Below are positions 8,430 through 21,089 of a stretch of DNA of 64,000 nt, in pieces (positions within the stretch are counted from its first letter, which is position 1; every line of letters starts with the position of its first letter). The translations under genes were made by a program, and so were the position numbers. A model generated the notes under the pieces. It was not told the DNA's origin and ran no database searches. It worked only from the letters and a program-made list of their open reading frames with translations. The DNA is from Engraulis encrasicolus (Eukaryota > Chordata > Actinopteri > Clupeiformes > Engraulidae), in the NCBI RefSeq assembly GCF_034702125.1, contig NC_085873.1, forward strand, positions 46,045,925 to 46,109,924, given 5' to 3'.

Positions 8430-9830
8430 TCTTTTCTTTCTTTTGTCTTTTTCTCTCTTGTGTATTCATTTTTGTATTATATTTGAAGGCTTCGTGTCTT
8501 CTGATGTTGCGGATTAGTCCACATCAACTAAAAAGCCATCAAGGCCTTCCGTTTCCCTCTGTGTGTACATGTATGTAAATTCTTCATTCTTACCATTATC
8601 ATCATCATTATTTTTATACTGATATTGTTATTTTTGTTTGGCTTTTTAATTGTCTTTTTTCCTCCTGTGCATTGATTGTTGTATTATTGTTGATTGCCTC
8701 GTGTGGTCTGATATTTTCAATTAATTATTTTGCTAAAACAGTCAAACAAATGCATTAGGTCTGTCCAATGTGATTTTTGACATAAGGCCACATCATATAA
8801 AAAGCCCAACACGGCTTTCAGTTTCCCCATATACATAGGCTATGTGTATTTTTTATTCTTACCATTATGATAGTCATCATTATTTTTAGATTGATACTGT
8901 TATTTTTTGTTTGGCTTTTTTTATTGTATTTTTTTCTCCAGTGCATTAGCTGTTAAATAAGTGTCTGTAAGGGCCTGTTTTGATCTGATATTTTGAATTA
9001 GCTCTTGTGCTAAAACAGTCAAACAAATGCATTTGGTCTGTCCAATGTTCTATAGGTCCACATCAGATAAAAAGCCCAGCAAGGCTTTCAGTTTCCCTCT
9101 GTATGTATGTATTGTATATGTTTTTACAATGATCATTATCATCATCATTACTATTATTTTTATATTGATATTGTTATTTTCTTTTGGCTTTTTAATTGGC
9201 TTTTTATTTCCTCCTGTGCATTAATTCAAATGTCTTTGTCTTCGTGTATTAATTGTTGTATTTTTTGAAAGGCCTCTTCTGGTCTGATGATGTGAATTAG
9301 CTCCTGTGCTTAACAGTCAAACAAATGCATCCGGTCTGTCAAAGTAATGTGATTTTGCAAATCAAATAAACAGCCTGGCAAGGCTTTCATTTTCCCTTTT
9401 AATATATGTTTAACCTTCATAATTGTCGACATCATCATTATTATTTTGATATTAATATTGTTCTTTTTATAGATTCTAATTCTAATTAACTTCTTTTTAT
9501 TTGTCTATTGATGGTTGTAGAGGGCCTCAAGTGGACTGATGTTTCAAATTATTGCTTGGGTTAAAACGGACAAACAGTCCAATGTGATTTTGCCAGTCAA
9601 GCAAGGCTTCAGTTTCTCTTTTTATATGTTTTTATTCTTATCATCATGGATATTGATATTGTAACTTAGCTTTTACTAAATGTTTTTTTTTTCTCCTTCG
9701 TGTATTGATTGTTGAAGTAGTTTTGTGTATACTGATGTTGCAAATTAGCACTTTTGCTAAAACAGTCAATCGAATGCATAACTGTCCAAGGATGATTTTG
9801 CTAAATCCACATGAAATAAACAGAAACTAA
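8430..9830. repeat. Diverged tandem array, five to six units of about 200-300 bp
   Basis: The same ordered landmarks recur: TGATTGTTG, a CTGAT...AATTA block, AAAACAGTCAAACAAATGCAT, GTCCAATGTGATTTT, AAGGCTTTCAGTTTCCC, then TTATCATCATCATTATT and GATATTGTTATTTT. Anchor positions for the CAGTCAA motif are about 8739, 9017, 9315, 9570 and 9762. Units differ by many substitutions and indels, so the array is old. It starts about 300 bp behind gene A. No ORF spans a unit. Confidence 0.8.
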
Positions 9831-11016
9831 CTTGTTGAAATGACATTTCAAAATTGTTGTCAAGTTATTCACCTTTAGCTCGTCATTAATTCATTTGGTG
9901 CAAAATACACATCATTAGGCCTACATTTCATTTCTGTTAGTCAGAATGACATGAATGTGATTTGATAGACAAACCGAAAAGTCATACTGTAAAGGTGAGC
10001 ATGGGAATAAATAGATAGCGACTGGTCATAAGAAGTTGTAGGAATTGAAATAATATTGTACACAGTACATGATATTTACCATGATTTTACCTCTGCTCGT
10101 GGATAGCCAACTGGATTCGAATATCATATCATAGTATACTCTGACAGTGATGCAGGACTTCGATCCTAGGGGCCTATTTCCTCTTTGTGCCCTACAATAA
10201 TTTACTAATATCCTTGCAACATTCCTTGCAATGAATCTAATTGATTTCTAATGGATATCTGCCTATTTTATTCAAAACTCCGTAATCTGTTCTAATCTTT
10301 CCCATGGTTTTATTTGCTCTCCAGTTATATTTAAATGTCTATACAGTTTATCCTTACTGACACACTTGGTTCAACATCTCACAATGTAAAAGTAGAAAAA
10401 ACATTAAGATATGCAGTGCAAAGTAATGCATGTATAGGCCTATGAATACCTCACATGAAAGTAGGCCATGTAATTGACTACATTAGAAGAAGAGATTGCA
10501 GAAATATTGTAATTGTACTATTATTGCTCCACCATTATTTTTATCTGCAACCATATCAATATTCAAACAGAATTCATATACATGAATGTAAGTTCAACAA
10601 CACAGCATCAAAACGGAGCATAGTTAGGCCACGTGATATTCAAGAAAGGAAAGAAAAATGGTAATACTTGATTTTAGGGTTCACTTGATAGCCATTAACC
10701 ATTACTGTGTGACAGTTTAGGCGAATCAGTACTTTGTAGCGTGTATTCATAACTGATGACTAATGAGGACCTATTAGGTCCTTGATTTCGCTGAGCATGT
10801 TGTATCAGTCAAGTATACAGACAGTAATTAGGAATGTATTAGTGACTAACATTTGAACCCTAAAATAAGTTGTAGTGAAAACATATATTTGTCATTGCTG
10901 TAGTAATATTCTGGATCCTCCTCTTCCTTTGTTTCCCTGGTTTTCTGTCCTTTTCTGTTGGTTGTGGTTCAGACTTTTCTTGTTTATCAAGCTCCTGTAG
11001 AACTTGTTATACCGAT
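9831..11016. other. No feature recognised
   Basis: AT-rich sequence without a convincing ORF, inverted repeat or family motif. A short ATTAGG/CCTAAT-rich patch near 10680-10860 looks repetitive but I could not place it. Confidence 0.3.
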
Positions 11017-12161
11017 CAGAGCCGTTTATAGAGAGAGTCTGGCCAACTATGGGTTCGAACGTTCGAGCTATCCCGCTATTTTGATTGGTTCTGGGCTGGT
11101 CACATGTTTTATGGATGCCATGTTCGTTCCCCACGCTCCCATTAATGAACATTATCAGATATAAAAAATAATGCTTCACTATAATATTATAATATTATTT
11201 ATTATGACAAACTGTTGTGCATACATGTATGGCTGTAGTGCAGGACCGGGTCAGGAGAAAAAAACATTGTTTAACTTGTGACAGAAACGGAGGATTTGGG
11301 GCATACACAGATATAAACTCCCCTTTATGGAATATAAAGGTCAGAATTAATAACTGGAAAGCAGCAGATGTCTCCGTGTCGTGTGTGGTAAATGTATTTT
11401 TTTCCCCTTCGATATTTGTTAACAATTACTTTTAAAAGAAACAACTCAACAACTCCTGTCCGCACTTTGAAAACGGATGAAGTTACTTGAAATGCATAAC
11501 TTGAAATGAGCTTTTCAAATCTTAATTGCTGTAACTATGCTATACTGTGAAAACATAACTTTGCCCACCAAGTTATTATTTCTGTCGCGCTAATAAGGTC
11601 CTTTAACTCACGTTCAGTCTCATCCTATGAGCATCCAGACTCATCCTACGAGCATCCAGACTCATCCTACAGTTCTACTGTCTGCAATCGCGTGTATGCA
11701 CTGCTGAGCACATTGTTGTTTTTAAACGACTAAATCTCGACACAACGTGAAACTTCGCTGCAAGTATCACCAGGGTCCCTGTACATGAACTTGACAATTG
11801 TTGTGAATATTATTTCTGTACATTACTTAAATATCGACTTTGACGTTGGCCCTACCTAGGCAACAACAACGCAGAAGTAACGCTTGAATGCACTGCTGAG
11901 CACATCAAAACTATGCTGACAAAACCCTCTTTTAAGCAAACCCCTTCTATACGAACGAACTTGTTAACGTTTGTTTTCATATGTTGGGATCTTGATAATA
12001 CTACAACCCAAGTTTGATGGTCTATGAAGCCTTATTTGTATTTTAAATCCAGCGATTTTGACGGTATGCTGCCCATACGGTTACACTGTAGAATCCTCGC
12101 CGTGGGGAGCGAAAATGGCGTCCATGATTCGAGTTGGCCAGACTCTCTATATACGGCTCTG
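11017..12161. mobile_element. hAT-like non-autonomous element, 1145 bp
   Basis: The left end CAGAGCCGTTTATAGAGAGA and the right end (on the - strand CAGAGCCGTATATAGAGAG) form terminal inverted repeats that continue into GTCTGGCCAAC. The flanking 8-mers are ATACCGAT and ATACAGAG, matching at six of eight positions, as expected for a mutated 8-bp hAT duplication. No transposase frame is visible. Confidence 0.6.
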
Positions 12162-13088
12162 ATACAGAGGATAGAAGGAGGACCACTAGTGGTGGAAGAG
12201 GGAGCTCCCCATTATTTGTTTTGCTACGTGTACAAAACATGTTCCAAACTACAAAAGTCCTAATAATATATGGTTCACCACAAATGGCTTAGTAGAGTTG
12301 AGTCACATGCACAACATTATCCAATAGTTGACTGAAATGCACATAAATGAAGCCTGAAATTAGTTGGGCTACTATTTGGTGCACTATTTGATCATTGGGT
12401 CATTTCTCGTGAAATCAGATACTTTGGGACCCGACAGACACTGATTTCAATCATACTTGATGTGTCTATTTAGTAGCAAGGTAGCACCCCAGAACTGCAT
12501 TTGTGTGAATCTGACACCAATATTAAGGGAGAAACAGACTAGTAGCAAAGGTTAACATATGAGGGTAGGACACTATACATTCAGCATTGATTATATCAGT
12601 CAGTGTAAGTCACAAAAAGATGTCTGTGGTGTTATTTGAGAGGTATTTTCTGGCTCGACAAATTACACAAACAGCATGGACTACAACAACCATCAGAATA
12701 TGAATTATGATGAATTGAAAAATTAAAAATTGAATATGTAAAAAACTTAAACTGGCCGTTTTGTTGTCTAAACATAGCCTGTTAGGTCATAAACAACACC
12801 TGAAAGTGGGGTGTTTGGTTCTTTATTCATTTAAGAGATAATGGGACATAAAGGTTGAAATTAGTTGTAATAAAGTATCAATAGAGTAGTGTCAGGGACA
12901 GAACTGAATTGGCCATCTGGCATAATAGGCATTTTCCCGGTGGGCCCTGCACCCTCTTCAGTCCCAATTCCAGGTACTCAAAAACTGCACAGTTTCTGCC
13001 CATTGTCAATGGACACAGTGGAAACTAGACCATTTTCAGTATACAGAGAAGGCAGAGTTTAAAGAATAAGCTCAGTAAAGGCTTTTGT

Positions 13089-14821
13089 GGTAACACTTTA
13101 TTTTAGGGATACATCTATTAGCATTAATATATACAATATTAATGCCTGTGTAAGTAACTTGTAAGGCATGTACTAAGCAAAATAAGACAGTTGTTAAGTA
13201 TGTATTCACAAATGTCTTGTTCATGCCCAATTAGGGATTTATTACTAATATAACCTTAGTAAGGACCAGTAAGCCTATATTTCTATTTATTAGTAAGTAG
13301 TAAGTGGCAGAATACAATGTGTATAAGCTCCCGACACACTGTGTGAACAAACCCTGAACATTGTGAAAACAGATGCGAAATAAGGGTCCCTATTCTAAAG
13401 TGATGCATTGCTCAGCCCAGATGGCTTAGGGCCCCCGCACTGCCAAAGTCCCTTGTTACCTAGGGCCCCCACACCACCCAGGCAAGCACTACCTAGTCCA
13501 CATGATCAGCTAAGTGTTATCGCAGAGATACACCAGCGGCGACGCGATTCAAGCGACAGAGTGTAGCAGCAAGCGATACGAGAGATTGAGGAGACTAGAG
13601 TATGTCCGTACAGGCAGAAGGCAAAGCATTCAAGCATTCCCATTGGCTGTGGTCACTGACCTCTATACAGTCATTGGCTGTCGCGGCTTGTCGCCGAACC
13701 GCGTCATAGAAAGTTGAAAAGATTTCGACTTCAAATTGTCGCGCTCGTCGCGCAAATCGCTCTAGTCTCCAGAATTGCTTTTGTCTCTCGACTCAATACA
13801 AAGTCAATTACTTCCGTCGCTCGACTCGCTCAGATCGCCGCTGGTGTATCTCTGCGGTAAGGGAATATCAAATAATAAGTACTGGCATTGTAGTATCATC
13901 TAATTTTCTCTTGTTCATATCAAGTCTAATAATGTAGTAGGAGCCTTTATATAGCAAGGATTGAGCGTACACTTGTCAATGGCGGTGGGTTGGTGAGATG
14001 TAATGTTTTTCATGTACCACTGAGTTTTAATTGTAAAAATAAACCCAAAATAAATGCAGAACATTAGAATAATAGTTTTGAAGCGAAACTAAACTATTCT
14101 TTTGTGATAATTAAGTTAATGTTTGAGAACATTAGCTTCAAGAAGTGCAGTGCATGATGGGTACGCAATCTAGGCCAACAGACAACCTACCCAGCTCTGG
14201 GCCTACCTACCTCCTCCCCTCACTCCTGCAATTTAGTTGCTATCCAAACAATTTGCCATGTATGTAACAACAGAAATATTATCATTGCTGCATTGGCCAT
14301 GCATTGCATTTCTGACTAAGGGCTTACCCATCATGCACTGCACTTCTTGGAGCTAAGTTTCTCAAACATTAACTTATTTATCACAAAGGAATAGCTTAGT
14401 TTCGCTTCCAAACTATTACTCATCGTTATATGCTGCATTTATTGTAGGGTTTTTACAATTAAAACTAATTGGTGTATGAAAAAATGACATCTCACCACCC
14501 CACCGTCATTGAGAAGTTTACGTCCAATCCTAGCTATATAACGCTTCTTATTCAGCTTTTCAATACTGAGTGTACCAGGAGCTTATACACATTGTATTCT
14601 GGCCCTTACTGCTTACTCATACATAGAAATTTAGGTCTACTAGGTCCTTACTAAGGTTATATTGGTAATACATCCCTTATTGTGCATGAACAAGACATTT
14701 GCGAATAAATGTCTAACAACTGTCTGATTTTGCTTAGTACATGCCTTACAAGTTACTTACACAGGCATTAATATTGTATGTATAAGTGCTAATAGATGTA
14801 TCCCTAAAATAAAGTGTTACC
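13089..14821. mobile_element. GGTAACACTTTA-type element with perfect 8-bp target duplication
   Basis: Terminal inverted repeats GGTAACACTTTATTTTAGGG are present at both ends, the right one inverted. Identical GCTTTTGT flanks both sides (13081-13088 and 14822-14829). Arms of about 240 bp extend inward (CTTGTAAGGCATGTACTAAG on the left, its complement at 14740-14755). A second inverted pair lies inside (about 13960-14170 and 14330-14530). There is no transposase. The 50880-51162 segment is a short internal-deletion form of the same family. Confidence 0.8.
13522..13855. mobile_element. Innermost 334-bp inverted-repeat MITE
   Basis: The left end GCAGAGATACACCAGCGGCG and the right end CGCCGCTGGTGTATCTCTGC are exact inverted repeats of about 20 bp. 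The interior repeats AGCGA/TCGCT motifs. A related single end (GCAGAAATACACCAAGCGCG) lies at 49073. The target duplication is unclear. Confidence 0.7.
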
Positions 14822-15505
14822 GCTTTTGTTCATATTCAAGCATTAAAGGGTATGTTGTAGCTGTATATGATGTCAACTAGTGGCTAGCATGTGTTGAGGA
14901 ATGTATGCCGAGCACTGGAGAGGTGAAACTGAACTTCCTGCATCCTCATGGACCATCTCCATCCTTCACATATTCCGATAGACATGCTGTCATGTGATAT
15001 TACTATGGTATTACCATATTATTACTAGGTGATCTGTATGACGCCATATTTTTGAGACCCATTATCTTTCAACTGAATAAAGAACCAAACACCAGCATTT
15101 CAGGTGTTGTTCATGACATTGCAGGCTACGTTTAGACAAGGAACTGGCCATTTTAAAATATAAGTTTTTTGATATTCAATTTTTTTTTTTCGATTTATCA
15201 TAATTCATATTCTGAGGGTTGTTGTATTCCATGCTGTGTAATTTGTTGAGCCAGAAAAGAGCTTTCAAATAACACCACAGACATCTTTTTGTGACTTACA
15301 CTGACTGATCTAATCAAAGCTGAATATATAGTGTCCTACCCTCAAATGTAAACCTTTGCTAGTCTGTTTCACCCTTAATATTGGTGTCAGATTCACACAA
15401 ATGCAGTTTTGGGGTGCTACCTTGCTACTAAACAGGCTCAGCAAGTATGATTGAAATCCGACTCAGTTGGTTCCCAAAGTGTCTGATTTCACGTGAAATG
15501 ACCCC

Positions 15506-16400
15506 ATTACCTGATCATTTTGGGTGTAAGGGCACAATCAAATGGTGTCACTTCTGCAGGCATCTGATTTTGAACAAATGGAAAGACGTTAAAGTACAAG
15601 CAGTTATGTATTGGGACATGGATGTTCTATATTTTATCAAACTAGAAAAATAAAATAATTTTAAGGGATCAGTAAAAAAAGACCAAACACACACCACACT
15701 CACCTTGAAATCAGACGAATAGTGAACACCTAGCAAAAGGTTGCCATTAGTCATACATATAACAGCTTTTTACATGGGCTTCCATAAATTGTGTCTTTCT
15801 TTTGTTATTCTTTTAATTATTTACCGTTATTATTTAATAGTGTATTAGTTTATCTAATTATTTATTAGTTTTTCTTGTTATTACTTTTGTCTTCTTTCTG
15901 TCTGTCAATCAGATAATCTAATTAGGCTACATTTTTACATAGGCCAACCAGTTGGGTTTTGTAATTGCTGGTCAGTTGCTACACTTTATCTAAAAATGTC
16001 TTAGATATGTTCAAGATGTGTTGTCCAAGCTAACTAGAAATAATCCTGATCCCCTGGTTGGCCCATTTATATTCTAAGACCCTGTTTACACATCCATTTA
16101 GACCTTTTTGTCTTCATGTACACTGACTTTTAGCTCGGATATTTATAACAGACTTTTTAAAGTGGAGATTTCTACATTCCTGTCACTTTGGTGATTTTTT
16201 TAATCTCACATGCCGTGTTTATGGGATCAAAATATGTGAATGGACAGAAAAGAACATCCTGCCATTTGTAAAAAAAAAAAATATCCGTAAAAAACCAAGG
16301 CATAAGTGACGACGGCTTACTATAAACAGGATGTCATCCACCACAAATAATGTATTCATTAAATTGACCACTAGAGGGCAGCAGAGCAGAACAAATAGCT
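15506..16400. other. No gene; part is a dispersed repeat next to the gap
   Basis: The stretch 16270-16400 (ACCAAGGCATAAG, AAACAGGATGTCATCCAC, TAGAGGGCAGC) matches 51360-51495, so it is a repeat; it runs into the N gap. The rest is AT-rich with no recognisable feature. Confidence 0.5.
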
Positions 16401-16500
16401 NNNNNNNNNNNNNNNNNNNNNNNNNNNNNNNNNNNNNNNNNNNNNNNNNNNNNNNNNNNNNNNNNNNNNNNNNNNNNNNNNNNNNNNNNNNNNNNNNNNN
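16401..16500. other. Assembly gap (100 N)
   Basis: All 100 positions are N, the usual placeholder for a gap of unknown size. The repeat AACAAATAGCT occurs before and again shortly after it (near 16578), suggesting the assembler broke inside a repeated sequence. Confidence 0.98.
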
Positions 16501-17700
16501 TCAATGAAATAGAAAGTCTAACAGCACGAGTTCTGCAACTACAAAGCTAGGACACCGTCCACAGACATGGAGTGAAACAAATAGCTCTGATACCAAATCT
16601 GCCCCCCGACATTTTCGCTGTTGGGGTGAATATCTAACACTGTTACATTGTAAGCTTGACCTCAAAAGACACCTAGTAGCAACATGGGGTTTCTAAACAG
16701 TCTGGAATAGCCAGTAGCACCAAAAGAGTAGAACATGTCACACAGAGATTATGTATCTGACACACTTACAATATATGTTCACACCGGTATACGGTAGCAA
16801 AGTTACGGAAAGTGTTTCATTTGTTACATACTGTATCATATTTACAGCTATTCCACCCATCCATGAAAGCACAGTAGGTCGACGAAGCTAGCAGGCTAGC
16901 TAGTCCTACTCACCGATGTGTTGACTGAGACCCAGGCGAGCACCATTAGCAGTCTCACGATCCGTTTCCAAATACAGTATCTGTCAGGGCTCCTATGAAT
17001 TATAATTTCAACGATCGAACACCCCATTCTTGCCTGCCGTCAATCCCATGTCTTCGTGCTGCTATCGTTTCACATTGTTAGCCTTGTCATTTCTCCAGCT
17101 GCTACTGTATGTTTTTGCAATGGCCAGGACAACAATCGCGGTCTTCACAAATTACATTAACATACTGTGTTTTGAAAAGTGATGAAATCTGTAAGAACTA
17201 AGTTGTAATGTAGACTCGGAAGTACATTTTCAAACTTAACAAGAACGTCAGTCAGGACAGCGTCATGTCTGCAACTCATCTCGAGTCGCACTTTGGCTTG
17301 CTAGCTCAGCTGTAGCTCTACTCCAACGAGACGAGGCAGGTAAACAACACTCCCCATGGCTCTGAAATATGAGGTAACGGTGCCACCTAGTGGTTTGCCA
17401 ACATGTAGGCACAACAACTACAGGTACCCACAGTAGGCCTACAATGCCATATAAAACAGCGTTGAGGCATTAAAAAAAAATTCTTGTTTTAATTCTTGTA
17501 AAAAAAACGATATTTCCGGAGTCATGAAATTCATCTTTTGACAACACCCAGGCATCGTCCAATCAGAAATGTGTATTTTGTAAATTAACTAAAACCTGTA
17601 AAATTATAAACCCATATTATTTTTTACTTAATTAATGATTCAGGTTTATGGGTTTTGAATAATGGTGCACATAACATGTAAGAATGGTTTTCTATTAGAG
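16501..17700. other. No feature recognised
   Basis: Sequence of mixed composition without a long ORF or supported splice pair. GCCACCTAGTGG near 17382 is a CTCF-like or repeat-like phrase but cannot be assigned on sequence alone. Confidence 0.3.
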
Positions 17701-17763
17701 TGGAGTGTGAGTGCTACCATTGTTGTGAAGGATGGTTGCCGAATTATGCCGAATTATTGGCAG

Positions 17764-19110
17764 CTAGGAGTTGGCAAGGATGAAGAGGTGGGTCTTCAGC
17801 TGCTTCTTGAAGGAGTCGACGGAGCTGGCTGATCGGATCTCGATGGGGAGGGCTTTCCATCTCTTGGCGTCGCCGATCTTCTTTTGCAGGAGGGTGGGGG
17901 TCCTTAGCAGCTTGGCATCAGTGGACCTGAGAGCTCGAGCAGGGGCATAAAAAGAGAGCATGTCAGATATATAACTAGGGGCAAGTCCATTTAATGCTTT
18001 AAATACTGTCAGCAGAATCTTAAAGTCGATTCTGTATGAGACAGGTAACCAGTGCAGGTCTGCCAAGACAGGAGAGATGTGCTCTCTCATTCTGGTTCTT
18101 GTTAGGATTCTTGCCGCAGAATTTTGAATGAGTTGCAATTTGTCAATTATTTTTTTTGGGAGACCAGAGAAAAGAGCATTACAGTAGTCTAGCCTACTGG
18201 TGAAAAAGGCATAAATAAGTTTCTCAGCGTCTTGTCGGGGGGCCAAGCCGCGCACTTTGTTGACATTTCTAAGATGGAAAAAAGCAGATTTTGTTATCTT
18301 GTTGATGTGAGGCTCAAAGCTCAAATCTGAGTCTAGGACCACGCCTAGGCTAGTAACCTTATCTTTAATGTGCATGCTTAGGTCACCTAGGCTTGAGTGG
18401 AGTTTTGCACGTTTTTTTCTTAGGCCCAATGAGCAACACTTCAGTTTTATCCTCATTTAATTTTAGGAAGTTACTGTTCATCCAATCTGTGATGGCAGAC
18501 ATGCATTTAGTCAAGGCATGAATGGCAGTGGTTTGGCTAGGCTCGACAGAGATATATAATTGAGTGTCATCGGCATAGCTATGAAAATCAACATTGTGCT
18601 CTCTGATGATGGAGCCCAGGGGCAACATATATAGAGAGAAGAGGAGAGGGCCCAAGCAACTGCCCTGAGCAACTCCAAAAGGCACATCATACTTGTTGGA
18701 GACGTATTCTCCGATGGTGACAAAAAACTGCCTTCCTGTAATATATGTTTTGAACCACTCTAAGATGTGGCCGGACAGTCCTACCCAAGATTCAAGGCGG
18801 TCAATTAGTATGTTATGGTCTATCGTGTCAAAGGCTGCACTGAGGTCGAGGAGGATAAGTGCTGAAACTTTGTTAGCGGCAGTGCTGAGCCTAAGATCAC
18901 TTATTATTTTGGTTAGTGCTGTTTCGGTGCTATGGTTGGCTCTAAAGCCTGATTGGAATTTTTCCAAGATATCATTCCCAGCCAGATGTTGATTAAGCTG
19001 TTTGATATAGGTCTGTAGTTGTTTAAAGAATTCTGATCTAAATTTGTCTTTTTTAGGAGTGGCTTTACCATGGCTGTTTTGAATGAGCTTGGAAAAATGC
19101 CTGTAAGCAT
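17764..19110 (-). pseudogene. LINE reverse transcriptase, broken into three frames
   Basis: Piece one (19110-18913) has NNYRPIS, the RT entry motif. Piece two (18967-18383) has QSGFRANHSTETAL, LDLSAAFDTIDH, GVAQGSCLGPLLFSLYM and the catalytic YADDTQLY. Piece three (18456-17764) continues from the thumb (LGVVLDSDLSF) to the C-terminal region with LHWLPVSYRIDFKI and the end KTHLFI. The YADD motif is intact, but the frame changes at about 18940-18970 and 18385-18455. The C-terminal block matches the unrelated + strand fragment at 53515-53852. Confidence 0.88.
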
Positions 19111-19187
19111 AGAGGTGTTAACAATTTGCAGTAAAGGTGCTGCTAAGCAACCAAGTATGTTTTTTTAGCAGATATGTGGGGATCGCG

Positions 19188-20606
19188 TCAAGGCTGCAGG
19201 TCGTCCTCTGTAATTGGACAAAAATTTTGGAAGCTCTCAGGTCTCCTAGGGGGGTTTAACCCTCCCCTCGGTGTATCGCCTGAGTGGGCGACAGAGGTTG
19301 CTGCGTTTCCACCTTGGATGCCTTCTCTAATGTCTGCAATCTTTGTATTAAAAAATCTAGCAAATTCCTCGCACTTGGCATGTGATGCTGCATTTAGGTT
19401 GTTATTGCTATGTGTTGGATTAAGCAGGTGGTCAATAGTGGAAAAAAGAACTTTCGCATTATGCTGGTTGTCTGTTATGATTTTGGAAAAATATGCTTTT
19501 CTCTCTGAGCGTACCGCATTATTGTAGGAGGAGATCTCATCCCTAAGGGATTGTCTATGGACTTCTAATTTAGTTTTCCTCCATAGATGCTCGGTTGCTC
19601 TGCATTTTCTTTTTAAGGCTCTAAGTGAGTCATTCATCCAAGGTGAATACCTAGCTCTGGTTCTTGTCGTCGTTCTAATTGGAGCTATGTTATCTAGAAT
19701 TCCTCTTAAGTGTTTGTTGAAGCTATCAACCATTTCATCAGGTGTGCAGTGACCATTTAGTAGGTCACCTGATTTGATGAGGTCTGAAATCTTAAGCTCA
19801 GCAGAGGCATTAATGCGTCGTCTGTGAATGACATTGTTGGGTGTACTAATTTGTGTTGAAATGTCAAAATCAAAAAACACACAATGGTGGTCGGAGAGGC
19901 CGACATCCGTGACCGGTATATTGTTGATATCAAGCGCATGTAAAATAACAAGGTCAAGTGTGTTGCCTTTCCGATGGGTAGGCTGTTCTGTAACATTCTG
20001 GACGAGACCGAATCCATTTAATGTGTCTAAAAAAGACTTGGCTATTGCGTCATCTGATTTATTTACGTGGATATTAAAGTCGCCAGCAATTATTGCTTTA
20101 TCATAGTTAGTAAGTACGTCGGACATGAAGGTGGAGAAATCAGACAGAAATGCCGAAGAGAATTTCGGTGGGCGGTACAGAACAATAATAATCAGTTTGA
20201 GGTTTGCTTGGACCCTCATTGCCATGTATTCAAATGAAGAGAAAGAGCCCAAATTAGTCTTAGTACAATTAAATTTGTTGGAGAAAAGTATGGCTACGCC
20301 TCCGCCTCGTTTATTTGGTCTCGGGGCGTGAAGGAATTTGTAATCGGAAGGGCAAGCCTCAATAAAAGTAGCCGCTCCGTCGTCTTTAAGCCATGTTTCG
20401 GTAAGAAACATAAAGCTTATGTTTTTGTCCGAGACCAGCTGGTTTACTACGAAGCTTTTGTTGGTCAGGGACTGCACGTTAAGTAATGCAGCATTAACAT
20501 TCAAAGTAGTAGAGCTATTGTTAATGCGTTCAGGTGCAATCGTAATTAGGTTGTTGTGTACACAACCAGAGGGTCTACATCTGCGAGCTTTCCTACGGGT
20601 AGTCAC
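19188..20606 (-). pseudogene. LINE AP-endonuclease domain (ORF2 N-terminus)
   Basis: A continuous frame of 472 codons with the APE-like endonuclease residues in order: NVQSL (Asn), LTETWL (Glu), AGDFNIHV (Asp/Asn) and LSDHHCVFFD (Asp-His). The second half is the usual linker before RT, ending in ITEDDLQP. The frame is intact in itself but is separated from the RT by stops. In life it nicks target DNA to prime reverse transcription. Confidence 0.88.
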
Positions 20607-20690
20607 AGCGTGGATAGCTAGTGGAGTACTCTCTGTTGGGCTCGCAGTGTCTAAGTTGGTGTAGTGCTTTGGATTTGAAACACCTGTTAG

Positions 20691-21089
20691 TCAATCCAAG
20701 GACCGATGGGCTTCGAGGGTCAGCTCCAGGTTGGTCGCGAGGAGACGTGCACCAGATCTGTTTAAGTGCCTTCCATCTCGTGCGAAGAGGTTTCGGCGGT
20801 TCCAGAAGGCGGAGAAGTTGTCAACGTAGGGAATGGCTTCTTGACGGCAGTGTCTCATCAGCCAGACGTGCAGTTGGCGGATTCGGGAGAACTGGAAGTC
20901 AGAGAAACAAACAGAGGGGATGGGGCCTGAGATAGCGTATTTTTTTCCAGTGCTGCGAAGGGTATTAATAAGGGAGAGGAAATCGGACTCAAGTTTTTTA
21001 GACTGCTGCAGCCGGATGTCATTGGAGCCTGCATGGACGATGAGAGTTGTGGCAGTAGGATACTGTGACAGTGCGCCTGGCACATTCAA
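20691..21089 (-). pseudogene. LINE ORF1 esterase-like (SGNH) domain
   Basis: The frame shows VHAGSNDIRL, which matches the GxND block of SGNH hydrolases, and ends with RDGRHLNRSGARLL, which matches the DxxH catalytic block. Such esterase domains are known in ORF1 of CR1 and L2-type LINEs. The part with the nucleophile serine would lie upstream and is separated by a frame break. Confidence 0.75.

Larger units (their letters stand above)
12397..15505. mobile_element. Outer inverted-repeat element (arms about 450 bp) hosting nested insertions
   Basis: Arm 12397-12850 begins GGGTCATTTCTCGTGAAATC, and arm 15056-15505 is its reverse complement (ending GATTTCACGTGAAATGACCC). Shared internal phrases include AAAGATGTCTGTGGTGTTAT against its complement at 15270-15290, and TGTTTGGTTCTTTATTC against 15073-15090. 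A second element (13089-14821) sits between the arms. There is no transposase. The exact ends are uncertain by about 10 bases. Confidence 0.7.

Noticed and set aside
8430..9830. CRISPR-like direct repeats
   Set aside because: Units are long, diverged and contiguous, without short identical repeats and unique spacers; the genome is a vertebrate.
17382..17393. CTCF-like site GCCACCTAGTGG
   Set aside because: A single core match in repeat-rich DNA is expected by chance; binding data would be needed.
19174..19527. 117-codon + strand frame over the LINE
   Set aside because: Antisense to the endonuclease/RT linker on the - strand; no independent signal.
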